Shown piece by piece: positions 16,903 through 25,011 of a stretch of 64,000 nucleotides of DNA. Origin of the DNA: Sphingobium sp. TCM1 (lineage in GTDB: Bacteria; Pseudomonadota; Alphaproteobacteria; Sphingomonadales; Sphingomonadaceae); NCBI RefSeq assembly GCF_001650725.1, contig NZ_LXVX01000003.1, positions 62,001-126,000 of the forward strand, read 5' to 3'. The notes beneath the pieces are model-generated. The model was not told the DNA's origin. It did not search any database and worked only from the letters and a program-made list of their open reading frames with translations. The translations under genes and the position numbers were made by a program. How positions within the stretch are numbered: position 1 is the stretch's first letter; every line of letters starts with the position of its first letter.

Positions 16903-17255
16903 GTCAAGGACGGCGGGGCCCCACCATTTTGCTCCGCAAAATCGTTGCCCCCACCGCCGCTTCGCGGCCGCGTGCCGCGGTCCTTGACCCCGGCCCTCAC
17001 CGTCCATGGATTTGAGGGAGGCACCTGGAGGCACCCATTTGCGAATCAGGGGCATCGAGCCCCAGATTCGCAAAGCCTCTTCTCTCTCTCAAGAATTCCA
17101 ATGGTGGCACGGGACCGCGTCGGCCTCAAGGACGACGGGGCCCCACCATTTTTTTGGGCGGGTCGGGCGTTGCGCCTGGCCTGCGACGATGGTGACCGCC
17201 CAAAAAAATCGTGACCCCCATCGCCGGCTACGCCGGTCGCTCCGCGATCCTTGAC
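16903..17255. repeat. two related palindromic units and an intervening hairpin
   Basis: Unit 1 (16903-16988) begins GTCAAGGAC and ends GTCCTTGAC, a 9-bp inverted pair, with an internal ATTTTGC/GCAAAAT stem. Unit 2 (17125-17255) begins CTCAAGGAC and ends ATCCTTGAC, with a 13-bp perfect stem (TTTTTTTGGGCGG at 17149-17161, complement at 17196-17208). Both share CGGGGCCCCACCATTTT (16914 and 17136). Between them is a third hairpin (17038-17053 with 17059-17074) with one A-A mismatch. This fills the 516-bp gap between the DUF6117-like gene and SLOG copy 2. It may be a dispersed intergenic repeat family. Confidence 0.7.
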
Positions 17256-17314
17256 CCCGCCGCTCGGAGCCCGTGCCTGAGGGGGAACCTCTTTCGTTTC
17301 AACAGGAGGTTCCA

Positions 17315-18295
17315 ATGACGACTATCAACCGCTCCGTCCGCCCGTTCTGCGATATCGCCGAATTCATCGCGCAGGAAACAGCGGCCACCGCCGACGATTT
17401 CCACGCCGCCTTCGCCTCCAATCTCGAGGGCATCCGCATCGGGCGCGATGAGGAGGAGATGGCGACCGACATGCCCGATCCGAGGGAAGCGCAGCTCGCC
17501 GTCGAACTCATTGTCACGACGCTCTTCGACGTGCTGCGGGACACGCGGCTGCAGCCTGCTGCCGAACGCCTCGCATGGGGCATCGTCAACAGTTTCCATC
17601 ACGTCGCCCAGCAATGGGAGGGTCAGGCCGACAAGGCGACCCGCGATGTTCAGAACCTGCTGCGGTGCGCCGACGGCAGCGAAATCCACGGCGTCGAACT
17701 CGAGCAGGCACGCGACACTCTCGAATTTCTCGACGAAGCCACCGACGCCCTGCGGTGCATGCGCGACCATGCCGCCGACGTCTTCCACACCGAAACCGGA
17801 CGACCGTGGTCCGCGCCGAAGGGGTCGCTGGTGTCGAGCAAGCGCACCGCCTCGGTCATAGCGGCCACCGATTTCCTTGCCGCCCGCCGCCAGCGCCGCA
17901 CCGACGCACACAACCCGCAAGGGCCCATCGTGATCTTCTCAGGCGGGGCGGACACATGGTTCGATGACCGCCTCATCTGGGCGAAACTCGACGAAGCGAA
18001 AACCCGCAATCCGTTGATGGTGTTGGCGACGACCGCACAGGACAAGGGGTGCGATGCCATGGCCGCAGCGTGGGCAGCCTCCCGCAAGGTGAAGCTCATC
18101 ACGTTCCGCCTCAGCGCAAAGCTGGGCAAGCGGGCGGGGTTCGTGCGCAACGAGCAGATGGTGGGCCTCCGACCCGTCGAAGCGCTGGTCTGCGAAGGAT
18201 CGGGACTGCAATCGCACCTCGCGCGTCTCGTGAAGGAGAAGCGTATCCCGGCGCGGTTCGTCAGGCTCAGCGATCAGGGATGGGAGGCGCAGTGA
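17315..18295 (+). CDS. DUF2493/SLOG-type Rossmann protein (copy 2)
   Basis: A 326-residue paralogue of the protein at 15499. The N-terminal helical region carries the same WGIVNSFHHVAQQWEGQ pattern. The C-terminal SLOG domain has QGPIVIFSGGADTWFDDRLI, then VLATTAQDKGCDAMAAAWAA and RNEQMVGLRPVEALVCEGSG. The two may be duplicates with distinct partners. CAGGAGG at 17303-17309 gives the start at 17315. It follows the palindromic repeat region and is followed by a strong terminator. Confidence 0.7.
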   Translation: MTTINRSVRPFCDIAEFIAQETAATADDFHAAFASNLEGIRIGRDEEEMATDMPDPREAQLAVELIVTTLFDVLRDTRLQPAAERLAWGIVNSFHHVAQQWEGQADKATRDVQNLLRCADGSEIHGVELEQARDTLEFLDEATDALRCMRDHAADVFHTETGRPWSAPKGSLVSSKRTASVIAATDFLAARRQRRTDAHNPQGPIVIFSGGADTWFDDRLIWAKLDEAKTRNPLMVLATTAQDKGCDAMAAAWAASRKVKLITFRLSAKLGKRAGFVRNEQMVGLRPVEALVCEGSGLQSHLARLVKEKRIPARFVRLSDQGWEAQ

Positions 18296-18307
18296 GCTTC
18301 CGCAAGA

Positions 18308-18353
18308 GGATCGGTCCGGTTCACCGGGCCGGTCCTCATTTCTTTTTTCGAGC
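18308..18353 (+). terminator. terminator after SLOG copy 2
   Basis: A long imperfect hairpin (GAGGATCGGTCCGG with CCGGGCCGGTCCTC around TTCA) is followed by ATTTCTTTTTTCG. It lies about 12 bp after the stop codon. Confidence 0.75.
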
Positions 18354-18577
18354 GTAGCACTCGCCCCCGCTCAGGGACCCACAGGCGGGCCCGTCGCGGG
18401 GCCGATGCGGAACCGCCAGGGCGGTCCCGGCCTCCTGCGCGCGGCTCCGCCGTGCTCGTCGCAGGGACACCCTTCGGGTGCGGTTTTGGCGGGGTGGGTT
18501 GAGGCGGCAAGGTCCGGTTTCGCCGCACAGAGGAGAGGAGGGCAGAGACGATTGGTTCATTCGAGGAGATTAAAGCC
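18354..18577 (+). promoter_or_regulatory. leader/promoter region of the SLOG gene at 18578
   Basis: A 224-bp gap with a small CACCCTTCGGGTG hairpin (18468-18480) and a purine-rich stretch at about 18528-18548. A good ribosome site (GAGGAG) precedes ATG 18578 by about 14 bp. No gene is evident. It probably carries the promoter of the next gene. Confidence 0.4.
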
Positions 18578-19090
18578 ATGTCCGACCATGTCCTTCCATC
18601 ATCCACCAACCCGGCGGTCTTCATTTCAGGATCGCTGTCCATTACCGCGCTTCCCGAACCTGTCATCGAGCGTATCGGCGGTATCATCGAGCGCGCGCTT
18701 CCTGTCCTGATCGGGGATGCGCGCGGTGCGGACCGTGCCGTCCAGCGCTTCCTTTCCGATCGCCATATCGATGTCGTCATGGTCTATTGTTCGGGCGATG
18801 GACCACGCAATAACCTCGGGAAATGGTCCACCCGAAACATCCCGTCTTCCGGAGCGAAGGGCACCGCCGCCTATCACACGCCCAAGGACAAGGCGATGGC
18901 GCAAGATGCGTCCTGCGGGTTCGTGATCTGGGACGGTCGCAGCCGGGGAAGTCTCGCCAATATCCACCGATTGGCGGCGCGGGGATGTTTCATTGCGATC
19001 TGGCTGGATCCGGAAGAGCGGTTCATCACGCTCCGATCGGATTCCGACAGGGGCAGCTTTCTCAAGGCGCATCCCTGCCGGAACCTCTGA
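18578..19090 (+). CDS. SLOG-type Rossmann protein (copy 3)
   Basis: A 170-residue protein with VFISGSLSITALPEPVIERI at residues 14-33, then ALPVLIGDARGADRAVQRFL and VVMVYCSGDGPRNNLG. This is the pattern of small DUF2493/SLOG proteins (a beta strand, a GSxxI turn, then a GDARGAD nucleotide-binding loop). It is shorter than the two SLOG proteins upstream and lacks their N-terminal helical region. Its biochemical role is unknown. Confidence 0.7.
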   Translation: MSDHVLPSSTNPAVFISGSLSITALPEPVIERIGGIIERALPVLIGDARGADRAVQRFLSDRHIDVVMVYCSGDGPRNNLGKWSTRNIPSSGAKGTAAYHTPKDKAMAQDASCGFVIWDGRSRGSLANIHRLAARGCFIAIWLDPEERFITLRSDSDRGSFLKAHPCRNL

Positions 19091-19105
19091 TTGCCTGCGG
19101 CGCGA

Positions 19106-19342
19106 TCAGGTTGCTGCCGGCAATCCCTTCAGTGCCGTCAGCGCAGCACTGCCACCTACCCGGATCGCCTGTGTCAGAAGCTCCCGGAAATCCTTTTCCG
19201 TGAGCTTCTCCACCGGCACCTCCGCTATCATCGCGGCATATTTGTCGCGCAGGGAACGGCGCGCGCTTTCCAGTTCATCGTTCATCTTGCGCTGACGCGC
19301 TTCCAGATCGGCGAGCCGATCCCTTTCCGTCATCTTCGGCAT
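19106..19342 (-). CDS. small coiled-coil protein, 78 aa
   Basis: A minus-strand protein opening MPKMTERDRLADLEARQRKM and continuing as a charged coiled coil (NDELESARRSLRDKYAAMIA) into a helical C-terminus (LTQAIRVGGSAALTALKGLP). I chose the third-residue ATG (19342) because an AAGGA site is then 8 bases away; ATG 19348 is too close to it. The pattern resembles small conjugal-transfer-type accessory proteins (TraC/TraD-like), but I cannot assign it. It runs convergently with the SLOG gene, sharing a 15-bp gap. Confidence 0.6.
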   Translation of the reverse strand: MPKMTERDRLADLEARQRKMNDELESARRSLRDKYAAMIAEVPVEKLTEKDFRELLTQAIRVGGSAALTALKGLPAAT

Positions 19343-19539
19343 TTCCATCGTCCTTCCCCGATGGCCTGCCCGTCACCTGTAACTGTGCCACATCGACGGA
19401 CCAGCGCAAGCGGGGATTGCCGCTTCCTGCGGAACCGGCGGGGCGTCGCGCCTGGCCGCTCCTGTCGATCCTTCACCGATCCATCCCATCCATCGGCCCG
19501 CAGAGCCTGTCGCCTGCGGCCCCTTTCAGGGAGGCTTTC

Positions 19540-19887
19540 ATGCTTGCCATCGAACCCGATTACGACCGTTTCGTCGAAACCCATGAACCCCATTACTTCC
19601 ATGCGCAGGCGAGGGGCTTCGCGCTCATCCGCAAGATCGAGCGATACCTCAAAAGCGCCAATTCCTACGCTGGCCGATATTATGGCTACACCGATCACGA
19701 GACCGGCGATGTCGTGATCACCGGCGAGTGTGACGAGGAATATGAAGCCGAATGGAACAAGGCTTGCGACCTCGCCCGCATGGCCGCCCGCTCCAATGCG
19801 TACTGGATCATTCGGGCGCAGGGCCGGGACGACGAGGCGGCCATGCTCATCCATGAAGCGCATAGGTTGATCGCCCAGCGAGGCTAA
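19540..19887 (+). CDS. hypothetical protein, 115 aa
   Basis: An unknown acidic protein with CAGGGAGG 5-9 bases before ATG 19540. It is rich in Tyr and His (DRFVETHEPHYFHAQARGFA; YAGRYYGYTDHETGDVVITG), with a helical C-terminus (WIIRAQGRDDEAAMLIHEAH). No catalytic motif is recognised. It is the last intact gene of the accessory block and is followed by a near-ideal terminator. Confidence 0.65.
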   Translation: MLAIEPDYDRFVETHEPHYFHAQARGFALIRKIERYLKSANSYAGRYYGYTDHETGDVVITGECDEEYEAEWNKACDLARMAARSNAYWIIRAQGRDDEAAMLIHEAHRLIAQRG

Positions 19888-19896
19888 TTGGACATC

Positions 19897-19928
19897 GGGA
19901 CCGGGCCTGACGCCCGGTCCCTTTTTTT
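19897..19928 (+). terminator. strong intrinsic terminator
   Basis: A 10-bp perfect stem (GGGACCGGGC at 19897-19906, GCCCGGTCCC at 19912-19921) with loop CTGAC is followed by seven T residues (19922-19928). It begins 10 bp after the stop of the 115-aa gene. Confidence 0.9.
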
Positions 19929-19949
19929 GTATTGGAGGAGCCCCCACCC

Positions 19950-20129
19950 ATGATCGACATCCCTCAAACCATCATTCCGATGTGTTCTGTAAATCTGCAG
20001 CAAGAGTGCCCCGCGCCTGCCGGTGCGAGGCTGCGCAGCGCGAGCGCGCTGCGTAAGGCGGGACGCACGGCGCAAGGCCGTTTTGTAATGGACCCTACGC
20101 ACGGGTGCTGCGACACCATTCTGTTCTGA
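19950..20129 (+). CDS. possible small protein, 59 aa
   Basis: A GGAGGAG site precedes ATG 19950 by about 10 bases. The frame encodes MIDIPQTIIPMCSVNLQQEC and then an Arg/Ala-rich stretch with a short cysteine-containing end. It could be the 5' end of a gene whose remainder was replaced during IS insertion, since clear gene fragments begin 240 bp downstream. No family is recognised. Confidence 0.35.
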   Translation: MIDIPQTIIPMCSVNLQQECPAPAGARLRSASALRKAGRTAQGRFVMDPTHGCCDTILF

Positions 20130-20369
20130 AAACAAAGAGATGAGGCTGTACTGCACGTCTCACGCCACACCGGTCGGCTGTAGTACGCGAACCACCAGAC
20201 GTCTATCGTGCGGCATATCTCATTGCAACTAAACCGGTAATTTCGTGAGACACGTCCTACGCTGCTCCAGATTCCAGATCGGGATCATACCGACTACCGG
20301 CTCGGCGGAAACGGTGGAATCTTGACCGAGATCATGGTCTCTTCGCTTTTGGACGAAGGAGAACACCCG
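20130..20369 (+). other. gap between accessory block and IS region
   Basis: 240 bp with no supported gene. It ends in a GAAGGAG site before the fragment at 20370, so it probably holds that gene's original promoter. Confidence 0.4.
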
Positions 20370-20570
20370 TGGCTGAGCTGAACCAGGAGTATATCAACGA
20401 CCTTCGTCGGGCGGTCGTCAAAGCCATCTGTGAAGTGTCGGCGGGAAGGCAACAATCCCCTTCGTGGGGGAGGGTGACATCCTCTATATCGGCTCGGCCG
20501 AAGTCTGCCAGATGCTCACGCTTTTGCTGTCTGAGAGGCTGTCGTCTAATAGCGGCCCAGATTGCAAGAC
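20370..20570 (+). pseudogene. frameshifted, IS-truncated unknown gene
   Basis: A GAAGGAG site and GTG start lead into VAELNQEYINDLRRAVVKAI and then CEVSAGR. The frame then becomes nonsense, but shifting by one base restores a convincing continuation: ATIPFVGEGDILYIGSAEVC, then QMLTLLLSERL. A lost base near 20448 explains this. The reading stops where the IS5-type element begins (20571). I do not recognise the parent family. Confidence 0.55.
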
Positions 20571-20574
20571 CTAG

Positions 20575-21416
20575 GCTCAGGACTCATTGATTGAGCCAGA
20601 AGATGACGGCGGCGGCGATACAGATGGCGGACATGAAGGTGTGGGCGCAACGGTCGTATCGGGTGTGGATGCGCCGCCAGTCCTTGAGCTTGCAGAACAT
20701 GTTTTCGATCTTGTGGCGCTGACGATAGAGCGCAGCGTCGTGCGGGATTGGCACCTTCCGGTTCTTCTTTGAGGGAATACAGGCGGTGATGTTGCGCTCC
20801 GCAAGCGCCTTGCGGAACCAGTCGGCGTCATAGCCTCGATCGCCGAGCAAGGCTTTGGCGGGAGGCAAGGCGTCGAGCATCAGGGCAGCGCCCTTGTAGT
20901 CGCTCATCTGGCCCTCGCTCAGCAGCATGACCAGCGGCCGGCCCTTGCCGTCGCAGACGGTGTGGAGCTTCGAGTTCAGGCCGCCCTTGGTGCGTCCGAT
21001 ACGTCTGGGAACATCCCCTTTTTGAGCAGGCTTGCCGCCGTCCGGTGTGCTTTCAGGTGGGTTGCATCTATCATCAACTGGTCGGGCTTGCCGCCCTTCG
21101 CCGCGAGGGCCGCGAAGATCTTGTTGAACACGCCGAGCCGGCTCCACCGGATGAAGCGGTTGTAGATCGTCTTCGGCGGGCCATAATCGGCAGGCGCATC
21201 GCGCCACCGCAGGCCGTTCCTGATCACGAAGATGATCCCGCTGATGATCCGACGGTCGTCCACCCGTGGCACCCCGTGCGATAGCGGAAAATATGGCTCG
21301 ATCCGGCGCATCTGCGCTTCCGACAACCAGAGCAGGTCACTCATCACGACGTCTCCTCACGCCATCATTGAATCAACCCTTCGCTATCACCGCAAGCGAT
21401 TTAATAGGTCCTGAGC
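20575..21416 (-). mobile_element. IS5 family element (IS427-like), 842 bp
   Basis: The termini GCTCAGGAC (20575) and GTCCTGAGC (to 21416) are inverted repeats. They are flanked by CTAG on the left (20571-20574) and CTAA on the right (21417-21420), close to the CTAG target duplication known for IS427-type elements but not identical. The right flank belongs to another element, so a later rearrangement probably removed the true partner. It carries a two-frame transposase. Confidence 0.75.
20584..21347 (-). CDS. IS5/IS427-type transposase, two overlapping frames
   Basis: The first frame (21347-20976) encodes the N-terminal half (MSDLLWLSEAQMRRIEPYFP, later LRWRDAPADYGPPKTIYNRF and MIDATHLKAHRTAASLL). 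The second frame, ending at 20584, gives GRTKGGLNSKLHTVCDGKGR, LLGDRGYDADWFRKAL and KIENMFCKLKDWRRI, including the DDE residues D, D and E typical of the family. The frames join by a -1 shift at the run AAAAAGGGG (complement near 21015-21023), the usual IS427 arrangement. Both frames are otherwise intact, so the transposase may be active. Confidence 0.8.
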
Positions 21417-21420
21417 CTAA

Positions 21421-22897
21421 AGCGTAGTAGGGATGAACTTGCCAGGAGCACGGTCGTCTTCGCGGTCAACAGATGTTGCCGCATGATGGGGCTTCGCGGG
21501 AGAACCTTCCAATGTGTCAGACGCACGATCCAATAACGGAAGTGCAACAGCCTCGGCGGAATGGTTCGGCCACGTCCTGGCAAGGACGCCTCTACACACT
21601 CAGGGGCGTGTGAGCTGGCAAGGTTTATGCCGTAGCGGTCGCTTTCCTTTCAAAAAACTCGCCCGACACGAGCATGGCGTGCATGATAACAGCGAGTTTA
21701 CGCGCGACGGCGACAGCAGCACGTTTGAAGCCGATTTTCTCGCGCAATTTGAGTCCCCAAGATCGCAGATCACTTTCTGCCGCAGCTCTAGTCATGATGA
21801 CCGTTGCCTCTTCATAGAGTAGGCCGCGCAGGTGAGCATCACCGCGTCGGGAGATATGGCCATCGTAATCGATTTCGCCCGATTGGTAACGTCTGGTCGT
21901 AAGACCGATCCAGGCACCAACCGATCGTGATTTTTTGAGGTTAGCGGGATCCTCAATGGCGCTTGTGAACGCTGTCGCTGTGATAGCGCCGACGCCTGGT
22001 ATCGACATAAGGAGTTGGCACGCTTGGCTTTGCCGCGCATCAGCAAGAAGCTGACGTCCCAGTTCTGCTGCTCGTATCCGGATGCTGCGCCACGCCTCGA
22101 GGATCGGCATCATAATGGGCGCAAGATCATTGCGTCCATCCAGTGAACGGCAGACATGTTCATCGAACTTGCCTCCCTTTGCTGAAGGGATGATCAAGCC
22201 AAAGGTCTTCATCAGCCCTCGGATCTGGTTGGAAAGCTCCACCGAAATCCTTACCAGCCTGTTGCGTGCGGCCACACGCGTGCGTGAAATCATACTCTCG
22301 AAGCCCTTCACACGCACTTCTCGGAAGAAACCGATTTCGGCCAGATGTGCCAGTCCGTCGGCATCATTTGCATCGGTCTTGTTCGGCGCCATGTCGAGGG
22401 CCGCCTTGGCGTGCCGTGCATCGATGCAGATCGCCGGCAGCCCTTCGGACTTTAAGGCATGGAAAAACCAAACCGACAGCGGCCCGGTCTCAAATACAAC
22501 TCGCTTCGCATGGGGCGCCCGCTTGCGAACAAGTTTTGCCAAAGCTGCGGGATTTGACGCGCACTTGCCGCGCCAAATCCGCTTGCCCTCACGACGGATA
22601 GAAACGGCGGTCTCTTTCATCGAAACGTCGAGTCCGATATACTGTTCCATGGCTGTTCTCCGTTAAATGCTTGGGCCCGGCGTCCAGTCGTGAGCCCGTA
22701 CTTTCATCTTATCGGAGAGCAGCCACCTCCTGTTCAATTCCTTTGCACAGGCATCTCGGCGACTCGCTCCCGCGATTACCCCATGTGTCAGAACGCTATC
22801 GTAACGGTGGGCAATCGAGTTTTGATGTGATTCCGAGCGGTTGCGACACCAACCTTGGAAGCCATCATGTGGAACCTGCCCGCCCGCGCGCATCATA
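21421..22897 (-). mobile_element. IS110 family element, about 1.48 kb (ends approximate)
   Basis: An IS110-type transposase (21625-22650) with about 200 bp of noncoding DNA downstream and 250 bp upstream, where IS110 elements keep the bridge RNA and recombination core. The left end abuts the IS5 element at 21417-21420. The right end is set at 22897, where the interrupted IS5-type transposase reading stops. Neither terminus can be fixed from sequence alone because the family lacks conventional inverted repeats. Confidence 0.6.
21625..22650 (-). CDS. IS110 family transposase
   Basis: A 341-residue DEDD transposase: MEQYIGLDVSMKETAVSIRR at the N-terminus with the first Asp, APNKTDANDADGLAHLAEIG with the next acidic residues, and the C-terminal transposase_20 part (LLMSIPGVGAITATAFTSAI; RRYQSGEIDYDGHISRRGDA) with the catalytic serine region. 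GGAGAA precedes the ATG. It is intact and of usual length for the family. Confidence 0.9.
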   Translation of the reverse strand: MEQYIGLDVSMKETAVSIRREGKRIWRGKCASNPAALAKLVRKRAPHAKRVVFETGPLSVWFFHALKSEGLPAICIDARHAKAALDMAPNKTDANDADGLAHLAEIGFFREVRVKGFESMISRTRVAARNRLVRISVELSNQIRGLMKTFGLIIPSAKGGKFDEHVCRSLDGRNDLAPIMMPILEAWRSIRIRAAELGRQLLADARQSQACQLLMSIPGVGAITATAFTSAIEDPANLKKSRSVGAWIGLTTRRYQSGEIDYDGHISRRGDAHLRGLLYEEATVIMTRAAAESDLRSWGLKLREKIGFKRAAVAVARKLAVIMHAMLVSGEFFERKATATA

Positions 22898-23555
22898 GGC
22901 CTTGTCCGACCGCTTGATGATCTCGATCGTCCAATGTCCTGCACCGGCGATGGCATCGCGGAGTTTGTCGCCAGCATAGCCGCCATCGGCAAAGACATGG
23001 CGCAGCCAAGGGAAGCGCGGCCGCGCGGCCTTGAGGACATCGACCGCACCATCGCGGTCCTGAATATCGGCGGTGTGCACGAGGATGAAGATGAGGAAAC
23101 CGCAGGTGTCCGTCAGGATGTGGCGCTTGCGGCCTTTGATCTTTTTGCCCGCATCATAGCCCCAAGGGCTGCCGCTTTCGGTCGTTTTGACCGACTGACT
23201 GTCGATCACACCGGCACTTGGACTTGCTTCGCTTCCCTCGATCTCGCGCAGGTTCATGACCAGCACTGTGTTCATCGCCTCGAGCAGCCCAGCGTTGCGC
23301 CAGGCGTAGAAATAGCGCTGGACCGTCGAGACCGGCGGGAAGCATTTGGGGCAGAAGCCGCCAGGCGCAACCGCTCGCCGCGATGTAAAGCAAGGCGTTC
23401 AGCACTTCGCGCATGTCCGTTGTTCGGCGCCGACCGCCCCGCTTGGCAACAGGGATGAACGGCGCCGCCAGCGCCCACTCCCGGTCGGTCATATCGCTGG
23501 AATAGCGCAATCCTTTTCGCCTATGCTCCTCCCGGGCAATACCAGTCCATGCCAT
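22898..23555 (-). pseudogene. broken IS5-type transposase
   Basis: The N-terminal part (23555 downwards) reads RYSSDMTDREWALAAPFIPV and LLYIAASGCAWRLLP. An extra C in the CCCC at 23348-23351 then shifts the frame. The continuation in the next frame gives KCFPPVSTVQRYFYAWRNAG, SAGVIDSQSVKTTESGSPWG, GRKRHILTDTCGFLIFILVH and DGGYAGDKL, a DDE transposase. It stops after IEIIKRSDKA at the IS110 boundary, so the C-terminal catalytic Glu is lost. An inverted pair GGGCAATACCAG / CTGGTATTGCCC (23534-23545, 23599-23610) lies near its start. Confidence 0.75.
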
Positions 23556-23731
23556 GGTTCACTCCATCTCTTTGCAAAGAGGCGTGAATCACAACGTGCT
23601 GGTATTGCCCAACAACGTTCGGGGCAGATGGGGTGATTGGGGCTCGCCACCGAGTCGGAGAGGTGGCTGCTCCTCGCAAATGGTAGAACGTGGTCCGTAT
23701 TGAGCGGCCACAACCATGAGGAGAAGCAACC

Positions 23732-24769
23732 GTGAACTACTATGCCGGATTGGATGTTTCGTTGGAAGAGACGGCCATCTGTATTGTCGATGAGACGGGC
23801 GCGATCGTACGCGAGCTACGCGCGCCCAGCGATCCTGAAAGCTTGATATCGGCGTTCAACGGGGTTGCTTTGCCGATGGTGCGGATCGGACTGGAGGCCT
23901 GTTCGCAATCGGCGTGGCTTCATCAGGGCATGGCTCGATCCGGCTTGCCGGTGTTGTGCATTGAAACACGACAGGCAAAAGCGGCCATGGGAGCAATGCC
24001 GAACAAGACTGACCGCAATGACGCGCGAGGATTAGCGCAAATCATCCGCACGGGCTGGTATCGGCAGGTTCACGTCAAGAGTGCCCCGTCACGGATGTCT
24101 CGTTCATTACTTGTGGCGCGCCGAACGGTGCTCTGTAAAGTGCGGGACATGGAAAATGCGGTGCGCGCCGTACTACGCGAAAGTGGACTCAAAGTTGGAG
24201 CTCCAGGGCGCAAGCTGTTCGCCACGCGGGTGCGCGAACTCGCTGAAACCGACCCTTCGCTGGCGGATATTACAGAGCCCTTGCTGGCCATCATCGCCGC
24301 CATGCACTGCCAACTTGAACGGCTGACACGCCGTGTTCTTGAGGCCGTTCGAGTTGAACCGATCTGCCGACAGTTGATGACTGTGCCCGGCGTGGGGCCG
24401 CTGACGGCGCTCGCCTTTCGCGCGACCGTGGATCGACCTGAACGCTTCCGACGATCTCGCGATGTCGGCGCTCATCTGGGCCTGACTCCAAGGCGATATC
24501 AATCGGGTGAAACAGATGTGCAGGGACGCGTCAGCCGGTGCGGAGACGAACTCGCGCGCACATTGCTTTACGAGGCGGCCCATACGTTACTGACCCGAAG
24601 CAAGAAATGGTCGGCGCTCAAAGCCTGGGGCATGGGCATTGCCAAGCGGCGGGGGATGGCAAAGGCCCGCGTCGCTGTCGCCCGCAAGCTCGCGGTGATT
24701 TTGCATCGCATGTGGAGCGATCAGACTGAGTTTCGCTGGGGGAAGGTTCCAGCAGGCCAGATCGCATGA
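23732..24769 (+). CDS. IS110 family (IS1111 subgroup) transposase
   Basis: A 345-residue transposase, start GTG with GAGGAG upstream. The N-terminal MNYYAGLDVSLEETAICIVD carries the first Asp, and KTDRNDARGLAQIIRTGWYR the next. RQLMTVPGVGPLTALAFRAT and RRYQSGETDVQGRVSRCGDE are the C-terminal signature with the catalytic serine. It is intact. It differs clearly from the IS110 transposase at 21625, so the two elements arrived separately. Confidence 0.9.
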   Translation: MNYYAGLDVSLEETAICIVDETGAIVRELRAPSDPESLISAFNGVALPMVRIGLEACSQSAWLHQGMARSGLPVLCIETRQAKAAMGAMPNKTDRNDARGLAQIIRTGWYRQVHVKSAPSRMSRSLLVARRTVLCKVRDMENAVRAVLRESGLKVGAPGRKLFATRVRELAETDPSLADITEPLLAIIAAMHCQLERLTRRVLEAVRVEPICRQLMTVPGVGPLTALAFRATVDRPERFRRSRDVGAHLGLTPRRYQSGETDVQGRVSRCGDELARTLLYEAAHTLLTRSKKWSALKAWGMGIAKRRGMAKARVAVARKLAVILHRMWSDQTEFRWGKVPAGQIA

Positions 24770-25004
24770 GGAGGCCCGAACAAGATCCCGCCTGAGAAGA
24801 CGGGTAGCGTCGTTCCCATGGGGACGAAGGGCAAGACGATCTCGCTTAGAGTCCGGAACCTCAGCCCAGCTGAAGGTCGCGAAACAGATTGAGACGCCTT
24901 GCTCTCCATGACCCCATTATGCGGCGGCCTTGCGCCGACCGCGGAGAGAAGCGAGTGATCCATGGGAACGATCACGTAATCGAGGAAGCAGCTTGACCCA
25001 AAAG
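24770..25004 (+). ncRNA. candidate bridge-RNA region of the IS1111-type element
   Basis: 235 noncoding bases between the transposase stop and the right subterminal repeat. IS1111-type elements encode their structured guide RNA here. I see several short complementary blocks (for example GCGGCGGCCTTGCGCCGACC at 24918, and CATGGGAACGATC at 24961 partly matching the earlier TTCCCATGGG) but did not fold the region. The call rests on position and family, not on a verified structure. Confidence 0.35.
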
Positions 25005-25011
25005 GCCCCAA

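Noticed and set aside
21512..22816. Similar stretches (ATGTGTCAGA with TAACGG) on both sides of the first IS110 transposase
   Set aside because: The match is short and gapped; it could reflect the element's core ends, but I cannot define a terminus from it.
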